NCBI GenBank assembly: GCA_902796785.1
Contig: CADBQJ010000153.1
Span: forward strand, 1 to 11,152
Origin: Fibrobacter succinogenes
GTDB taxonomy: Bacteria; Fibrobacterota; Fibrobacteria; Fibrobacterales; CADBQJ01
DNA: 11,152 nt
Reading direction: 5' to 3'
The notes under the pieces were generated by a model. The model was not told the origin of the DNA. It worked only from the letters and a program-made list of their open reading frames with translations, and made no database searches. This document shows, in pieces, positions 1 through 4,157 of this stretch. Every line of letters begins with the position of its first letter. Positions within the stretch are counted from its first letter, which is position 1. The position numbers and the translations under genes are program-made.

Positions 1-513
1 GCGGGCGAGGGCGCGGATTTCGCGCGGGAGCTCTTCGCCCGGGAAGTAGCGGACCGGGAGGCCCGCCGCGCCGTCCGGGGAGCGCAGCCGGGAGACCGCG
101 CGGTCGAAGTGGCGCAGTCGCGCGGCGGGCACGCGGACGTCGTAGCCCCGCGCGGCGAGGCTCCGGGGGAGCAGTTCCCAAAGCCCCTGGTGGACGCCGC
201 AGACGACGGCGAAGGGGCTTTGGGACGCCGCGCGGGCGAGCTCCTCCAGCCCGTCGACCCGCGTCCGCCCGGCGAACCCGGGGTCGGCGAGCAGGCGCGC
301 CGAGAGCCGGACGTTCTCGGCCAGGGCGGCCAGCGCCTCGCGCGGTTCGGGAACGGCCTCCAGGAAGGGGGCGGCCCCGGCGAGGGCGCGCTCCGTCTTC
401 GCGCGCAGCTTCGGCTTGAGCGCCAGCGCCGCGCGGGCGAGCCCGGCGTGGAGGAGGCGCGCCGCGGGGGCGGGGAGCGAGGCCCAGAGCCCGATCGGGG
501 AGAGGGGGATCAT
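1..513 (-). CDS. LpxL/HtrB-like lipid A acyltransferase, 3' end outside window (partial)
   Basis: The first 171 residues are visible; the frame stays open to the window edge. The best motif is VVCGVHQGLWELLP at residues 103-116. It matches the acyltransferase H-x4-D/E signature in its lipid A form (typically HxGNWE), with H108 and E113 as the predicted catalytic pair. Ahead of it is a helical, Ala/Arg/Leu-rich region with ENVRLSARLL (66-75), placed as in LpxL/HtrB proteins. The family transfers acyl chains to lipid A precursors at the inner membrane. The N-terminus lacks an obvious transmembrane anchor, although residues 8-33 are moderately hydrophobic. The start is ATG at 511-513, whose first bases overlap the upstream regulator's TGA (ATGA overlap), suggesting translational coupling. 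The GN to GL change in the motif and the missing C-terminal half leave room for another acyltransferase of the same superfamily. Confidence 0.68.
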   Translation of the reverse strand, partial: MIPLSPIGLWASLPAPAARLLHAGLARAALALKPKLRAKTERALAGAAPFLEAVPEPREALAALAENVRLSARLLADPGFAGRTRVDGLEELARAASQSPFAVVCGVHQGLWELLPRSLAARGYDVRVPAARLRHFDRAVSRLRSPDGAAGLPVRYFPGEELPREIRALAR

Positions 514-2066
514 CGCGTTCCGTTCGCCGGAGCGGCCGCCGCGCTGCGGACGATGTTGTACTTCGCCATCTTGTAGCCGAGCTGGCGCTCGGTGATCCCC
601 AGCTTGCGCGCCGCCAGACCCTGGTGCCCCTTGGTCTGCTTGAGCGCCTCGTAGATCATCTCCTTCTCGAGGTTGACGACGGCCTGGGGAAGGCTCCAGC
701 TGGCGGCCGCCTCGTCTGCGGCGTCGTTCTCGGCCACCTGCAGCGAGGGGGGCATGTCCATGGCGCGCAGCGTGTCGCCCTTGCTGGAGATGACCGCGCG
801 CTCGATGCAGTTCTCCAGCTCGCGCACGTTCCCCGGCCAGTGGTAGCTCATCAGCAGGTCGATGGCGGGCGTGGAGAGGCGCTTGACGTTGAGGTGGTTC
901 TCGTCGTTGTACTTCTGCAGGAAGAAGTTCGCCAGGAGGATGATGTCGGTCTTGCGCTCGCGGAGCGGCGGGACGCGGATCGGGAAGACGTTGAGCCGGT
1001 AGAAGAGGTCCTCGCGGAACTCGCCGCGCGCCACGGCCTCGCCCAGGTCGCCGTGCGTGGTGGCGATGATCCGCACGTCGCTCTGGAAGGTCTGGCTTCC
1101 GCCCAGGCGCTGGAACTCGCGCTCCTGGAGGTAGCGGAGCAGCTTGGTCTGGAGCGGGCGCGGCAGGGCCCCCACCTCGTCGAGCAGCAGCGTGCCCCCC
1201 TCGGCCATCTCGATCTTGCCCCGCTTGTGGAGCACCGTCCCCGAGAGGACGCCGTTCTCGTAGCCGAAGAGCTCGCCGTCGAGCATGTTCTCGGCCGCGT
1301 CGGCGCAGCAGACCTTGAGCATGGGGCGGTCCTTGCGCGGGGAGCGGAAGTGGATCGCGTCGGCCACCATCTCCTTGCCGGAGCCGCCTTCGCCCGAGAT
1401 CAGCACGATGGCGCCGGTGGGGGCCACCTGCTCGATCTGCTCCAGCACGGCCAGCATCTTCGAGGAGCGGCCCACGAGGTTGCCGATGCTGCGCTTGGTC
1501 CCCAGGTCCTGGCGGAGCCGGCGGTTCTCCTCCTGCAGCCCCTCGCTCTCCTGCCAGATGCGCTCGGCGATGCGGAAGCTCTGGGTGATGATGGGCACCA
1601 GCACGGTGAAGAGGTTGACGTGGTGGCGGTGGACCTGCGGCGAGCAGGAGGGGGAGAGGGCCGAGAGGGCGCCCAGCACCTGGCCGCGGTTCTTGATCGG
1701 GTAGCAGTAGAAGGCGCCGTCCTCGGTGGCGCTGCCGGTGCGGTTGAGGTAGCGCCGGTCCTCGAGGATGTGGGGGATGACGACGGGCTCGCCCGTCTCG
1801 AAGACGGTGCCGGTCACCCCTTCGCCCAGCCGGTAGCGCCCCTTGCGCATCTGGTCGTCCGAGAGGCCGCTGGAGTTGTGGATGCGGATTTCGCCGGTGC
1901 GCGGGTCGGCCACCTTGAGCGCGGCCCAGGTGAAGCCGTGGTTGTGGATCAGCTCCAGGACCGTCTCGAGCAGCTGCTCGGTGTCGTCGATGTGGTCGAT
2001 GGCCAGCGAGACCTCGTTGATGAGGTCCGCGTCGTTGCGTTCGCCTTTGGGGTATGCGCCGGCCAT
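510..2066 (-). CDS. NifA-like GAF-AAA+-Fis transcriptional regulator with altered GAFTGA loop
   Basis: 518 residues. An N-terminal GAF sensor domain spans about 15-170 (LGEGVTGTVFETGEPVVI at 80-97 is typical). A short coiled linker (172-188) follows. The AAA+ domain spans about 196-425: Walker A GEGGSGKE (225-232), Walker B GGTLLLDEVG (290-299), arginine-finger region FREDLFYRLNV (350-360) and sensor II WPGNVRELEN (410-419). A C-terminal Fis-type helix-turn-helix lies at about 480-505 (AARKLGITERQLGYKM). Domain order and the end of the protein resemble NifA. Two positions deviate: the sigma-54-contacting GAFTGA is GVLSGT (272-277), and sensor I has H338 where NifA/NtrC proteins have Asn. There is no receiver domain, so input probably comes through the GAF ligand. 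The ATG lies 33 bp after the kinase stop with no clear Shine-Dalgarno, and the gene ends in an ATGA overlap with the acyltransferase. No nif genes are seen, so nitrogen control is not implied. Confidence 0.9.
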   Translation of the reverse strand: MAGAYPKGERNDADLINEVSLAIDHIDDTEQLLETVLELIHNHGFTWAALKVADPRTGEIRIHNSSGLSDDQMRKGRYRLGEGVTGTVFETGEPVVIPHILEDRRYLNRTGSATEDGAFYCYPIKNRGQVLGALSALSPSCSPQVHRHHVNLFTVLVPIITQSFRIAERIWQESEGLQEENRRLRQDLGTKRSIGNLVGRSSKMLAVLEQIEQVAPTGAIVLISGEGGSGKEMVADAIHFRSPRKDRPMLKVCCADAAENMLDGELFGYENGVLSGTVLHKRGKIEMAEGGTLLLDEVGALPRPLQTKLLRYLQEREFQRLGGSQTFQSDVRIIATTHGDLGEAVARGEFREDLFYRLNVFPIRVPPLRERKTDIILLANFFLQKYNDENHLNVKRLSTPAIDLLMSYHWPGNVRELENCIERAVISSKGDTLRAMDMPPSLQVAENDAADEAAASWSLPQAVVNLEKEMIYEALKQTKGHQGLAARKLGITERQLGYKMAKYNIVRSAAAAPANGTR

Positions 2067-2099
2067 TTCGACAAAAATGTAGAAACGGACGGCGGGGCC

Positions 2100-3032
2100 C
2101 TACCGGAGCCCGAGCTCGAGCGCCCCGAGCACGCCGGCGTCGCTTCCCAGCGCGGAGAGGCGGACGCGGGGGAGGACGTAGCCCGGGTAGCGGACGCGCC
2201 GCTCCAGATGGGGGGCGAGCCGCTCGAGGAGGAAGGGGCCGGCCTTGGCGATTCCGCCGCCGAGGACCACCTCCTCGGGGTCGAGGACGGCGCAGAGGTC
2301 CGAGATGCCGACGGCCAGGCAGTCGAGCCCCTCGTCGAGCAGCTCGAGCGCGCCGGCGTCGCCCGCCTTGGCGAGGTCGAAGAGCTCCTTGGCGCTCCCG
2401 ACGGGCCGCCCGGCCCTTCGGGCGCTCTCCACGAGCCCCAGTTCGGAGAAGTGGGCCTCCAGACAGCCCTTCCGCCCGCAGCCGCAGGGGAGTCCGTCGG
2501 GCCGGACGGTGACGTGGCCGCCCTCGCCCGCGAAGCCCCCGTGGCCGGAGAGGATCCGGCCGCCGGCGACGATCCCGGTGCCCACGCCCGTGCCGAGCGT
2601 GAGGAAGAGAAGATGGTCGACCGCCCTGGCGCCGCCCATGCGGCTCTCGGCCAGCGCGGCCACGTTGGCGTCGTTGCCGACCCGGACCGGGGCGCCCAGG
2701 CGCCCGCGCAGTTCCGCGGCCACGTCGATTCCGGTCCACTGCGGCATGTTCGGCGACCCGACGATCGCGGCCTCGTCGCGCACGATGCCCGGGAAGCCGG
2801 CGCCGCAGCGCGAAATCGGGAGGGATCCGGCCTCGCGGGAGAGGCGCTCCGCGACGGCGTCGAGCGTCCGCGCCGGGTCCGCGCCGCGCGTGGGGATCGG
2901 CTCGAGCGCGCGGACGGCGCCCGAATCGTCGGCCAGGGCGAGCTTGACGGTCGTTCCGCCGACGTCGGCGCCCGCGCAGAGGGTTCCGCTCTCGGGGCGG
3001 TCGGGAATCCGGATTTCGTTCAGGACGGACAT
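2100..3032 (-). CDS. ROK-family sugar kinase, probable glucokinase
   Basis: 310 residues, the usual ROK length. The phosphate-binding loop is DVGGTTVK (23-30). The catalytic base is D121 in GNDANVAAL (119-127). A second ATP-contacting loop is LTLGTGVGTGI (144-154). The sugar-binding EGGH is at 170-173. The ROK zinc motif CGCGRKGCLE is at 183-192, with C183, C185 and C190 joining H173 as zinc ligands. E170, H173 and E192 are the residues that contact glucose in ROK glucokinases. LGGGIAKAG (257-265) completes the fold. The protein should phosphorylate glucose or a close relative in the cytoplasm. There is no N-terminal DNA-binding domain, so it is not a ROK repressor. The start is ATG at 3030-3032, 22 residues before the phosphate loop; the frame is open further upstream, but only antisense to dapB. 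It heads the likely operon with the NifA-like regulator. The exact sugar is not certain (NagC-type or mannose kinases share these motifs). Confidence 0.92.
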   Translation of the reverse strand: MSVLNEIRIPDRPESGTLCAGADVGGTTVKLALADDSGAVRALEPIPTRGADPARTLDAVAERLSREAGSLPISRCGAGFPGIVRDEAAIVGSPNMPQWTGIDVAAELRGRLGAPVRVGNDANVAALAESRMGGARAVDHLLFLTLGTGVGTGIVAGGRILSGHGGFAGEGGHVTVRPDGLPCGCGRKGCLEAHFSELGLVESARRAGRPVGSAKELFDLAKAGDAGALELLDEGLDCLAVGISDLCAVLDPEEVVLGGGIAKAGPFLLERLAPHLERRVRYPGYVLPRVRLSALGSDAGVLGALELGLR

Positions 3033-3050
3033 CGTTCGCTCGCAGTTTTT

Positions 3051-3071
3051 AGTTTTGGGGAAAACTTCCCC
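3051..3071. promoter_or_regulatory. two overlapping inverted repeats in the kinase/dapB divergent gap
   Basis: AGTTTT-GGGG-AAAACT occupies 3051-3066 and GGGGAA-AAC-TTCCCC occupies 3057-3071; both are perfect and share their centre. They sit in the 54-bp gap between two divergent starts, in an AT-rich patch where promoters would be expected. They could be an operator serving both genes, or an RNA hairpin just upstream of the dapB ribosome binding site. No regulator can be assigned from sequence alone. Confidence 0.4.
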
Positions 3072-3073
3072 CC

Positions 3074-3080
3074 GAGGTGA
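3074..3080 (+). promoter_or_regulatory. strong ribosome binding site of dapB
   Basis: GAGGTGA lies six bases before the dapB ATG at 3087-3089. It is the clearest Shine-Dalgarno sequence in the window and fixes the dapB start. It begins three bases after the inverted repeat ending at 3071, so a hairpin there could affect ribosome access. Confidence 0.7.
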
Positions 3081-3086
3081 AATATA

Positions 3087-3917
3087 ATGGCAAATCCCGT
3101 CGTGATGGTCAACGGTCTTCCCGGAAACATGGGCCGCGAAGTGGCCCGCGCCGCGCTCCGGCGCGGCTGGACGCTCGTCCCCTTCGCCCTGACCGGCGAG
3201 GCGATCCGCGAGGACTCGATGGAGCTCGACGGCATGGAGATCGCCTTCCTCAAGGACCACGACCGCGACGAGCGGATCGGCGAGATCCTGATGGACCGCC
3301 CCGGCCTGATCGCCGTGGACTACACCCATCCCGACGCGGTCAACGGAAACGCCGAGTTCTACGTGCGCCACAAGATCCCCTTCGTGATGGGGACCACGGG
3401 CGGCGACCGCGCGAAGCTGCGCGAGCTGCTCTCCGGCGCCGGGCTGGGCTGCGTGGTGGCGCCCAACATGGCCAAGCAGATCGTCGGCTTCCAGGCGATG
3501 GTCGAGCGGGCGGCCGAGGAGTTCCCCGGGCTCTTCGCCGGATGGAAGCTCTCCGTGCGCGAGTCGCACCAGAGCGGCAAGGCCGACACCTCCGGCACCG
3601 CCAAGGCCGTCGTGGCCTCCATGGCGAAGTGGGGGCTGGACGCCAGCGTCGAGAAGATCGAGAAGATCCGCGAGCCCGCGGCGCAGCTGGCCTTCGGCGT
3701 TCCCGAGGAGTCGCTGAAGGGGCACGCCTTCCACACCTACTCGATCGACAGCCCCGACGGGACGGTCCATTTCGAATTCCGCCACAACGTCTGCGGCCGC
3801 GCGATCTACGCCGAGGGGACCTGCGACGCGGTGGCCTTCCTGAAGGCGAAGCTGGAGTCGGGCGAACACCGCCTCTTCTCCATGTCCGACGTCCTCCGCG
3901 AGGGCGTCGGCGGCTAG
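3087..3917 (+). CDS. dapB: 4-hydroxy-tetrahydrodipicolinate reductase, plant-like subfamily
   Basis: 276 residues. The enzyme reduces the DapA product with NAD(P)H in the lysine/diaminopimelate pathway, which feeds peptidoglycan and protein synthesis. The N-terminal dinucleotide-binding turn is VNGLPGNMG (8-16). The loop MGTTGGDR (101-108) and APNMAKQIV (125-133) follow. The catalytic segment is ESHQSGKADTSGTA (159-172), in which H161 and K165 match the catalytic His and Lys of DapB and SGTA is the substrate-binding loop. VDYTHPDAV (77-85) is the usual D-x-(S/T)-x-P-like segment. The GTTGGDR, PNMAKQIV and HQSGK forms match the plant-like DapB subfamily rather than the E. coli type (HHRHK). 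The start has a strong Shine-Dalgarno sequence. No other dap gene is adjacent. A hairpin repeat array and a terminator-like structure lie downstream. Confidence 0.95.
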   Translation: MANPVVMVNGLPGNMGREVARAALRRGWTLVPFALTGEAIREDSMELDGMEIAFLKDHDRDERIGEILMDRPGLIAVDYTHPDAVNGNAEFYVRHKIPFVMGTTGGDRAKLRELLSGAGLGCVVAPNMAKQIVGFQAMVERAAEEFPGLFAGWKLSVRESHQSGKADTSGTAKAVVASMAKWGLDASVEKIEKIREPAAQLAFGVPEESLKGHAFHTYSIDSPDGTVHFEFRHNVCGRAIYAEGTCDAVAFLKAKLESGEHRLFSMSDVLREGVGG

Positions 3918-3955
3918 TCCCGCTTTCATTGCGCGTGGTTTCGAAATCCGCTGAT

Positions 3956-3980
3956 CGCGCGGAGCCGGACGGCCCGCGCC
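3956..3980. other. diverged first hairpin of the repeat, supported by compensatory changes
   Basis: This copy keeps the fold of the two later hairpins while its bases differ. Its stem is GCGCGG (3957-3962) with CCGCGC (3974-3979), then bulged A3963, then GCCG (3964-3967) with CGGC (3970-3973). Against the hairpin at 4021-4045, stem pair 6-20 is G-C instead of C-G and pair 9-18 is G-C instead of C-G. Both sides changed in each case. The bulged A is at the same place in all three. Confidence 0.6.
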
Positions 3981-4127
3981 ATCGTTCGCCCGAGCTTCTT
4001 CTGAATCTTACTCCACTTTTGGCGCCGACCCGAACGGGCGACGCCATCGTTCGCCCGGGCTTCTTCTGAATCTTACTCCGCTTTTGGCGCCGACCCGAAC
4101 GGGCGGCGTCATCGTTCGCCCGGGCTT
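3956..4127. repeat. 65-bp tandem repeat with bulged hairpins, about 2.6 units
   Basis: The unit is a 25-nt imperfect palindrome, then a conserved box ATCGTTCGCCCGRGCTT, then a spacer TTCTGAATCTTACTCC(A/G)CTTTT-like. Hairpins lie at 3956-3980, 4021-4045 and 4086-4110; boxes start at 3981, 4046 and 4111, exactly 65 bp apart. The stretches 3981-4045 and 4046-4110 differ at only four positions. The third unit breaks off after its box. Each hairpin has seven outer base-pair positions, a bulged A on the left arm, four inner pairs and a 2-nt centre. The array fills most of the gap between the convergent dapB and cyclase genes. No open frame or homology to a known repeat family was recognised. A REP-like repeat, a structured RNA or a transcription-buffering element are all possible. 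Confidence 0.85.
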
Positions 4128-4157
4128 CCCCTTTTTATTCGCCCGGGCTTTATTTTG
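4118..4157 (+). terminator. probable rho-independent-type terminator for dapB
   Basis: GCCCGGGC occurs at 4118-4125 and again at 4141-4148. The two can pair as an 8-bp GC stem around a 15-nt pyrimidine-rich loop, followed directly by a T-rich tail (TTTATTTT, 4149-4156). This fits termination of plus-strand transcripts from dapB. On the minus strand the stem is not followed by a T-run, so it does not look like a terminator for the cyclase. The tail overlaps the last codons of the cyclase. Each box is itself palindromic, so other foldings exist. Confidence 0.5.

Noticed and set aside
510..2066. Calling the regulator nifA and inferring nitrogen fixation
   Set aside because: Domain order and the helix-turn-helix are NifA-like, but no nif gene is nearby and the sigma-54 loop is altered, so the function cannot be transferred.
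2067..2099. Terminator or promoter between the kinase and the regulator
   Set aside because: The 33-bp gap is locally AT-rich but shows no hairpin and no recognisable -35/-10 pair, so I treat it as an intra-operon spacer.
624..3080. Long plus-strand open frame of 818 codons antisense to the regulator and kinase
   Set aside because: It has no domain or motif, its residue mix (Ala, Val, Asp, Glu, Arg, Gly) is that of a GC-rich shadow, and the opposite strand encodes two proteins with complete motif sets.
3083..3088. TATAAT as a perfect -10 box
   Set aside because: It overlaps the dapB start codon itself; a promoter there would start transcription inside dapB, and the strong Shine-Dalgarno upstream shows the mRNA begins earlier.
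3956..4127. CRISPR array or integron attC sites as an explanation of the 65-bp repeats
   Set aside because: Units are adjacent tandem copies with no unique spacers and no cas genes, which excludes CRISPR. The bulged base recalls attC, but I see no GTTRRRY core sites, gene cassettes or integrase.
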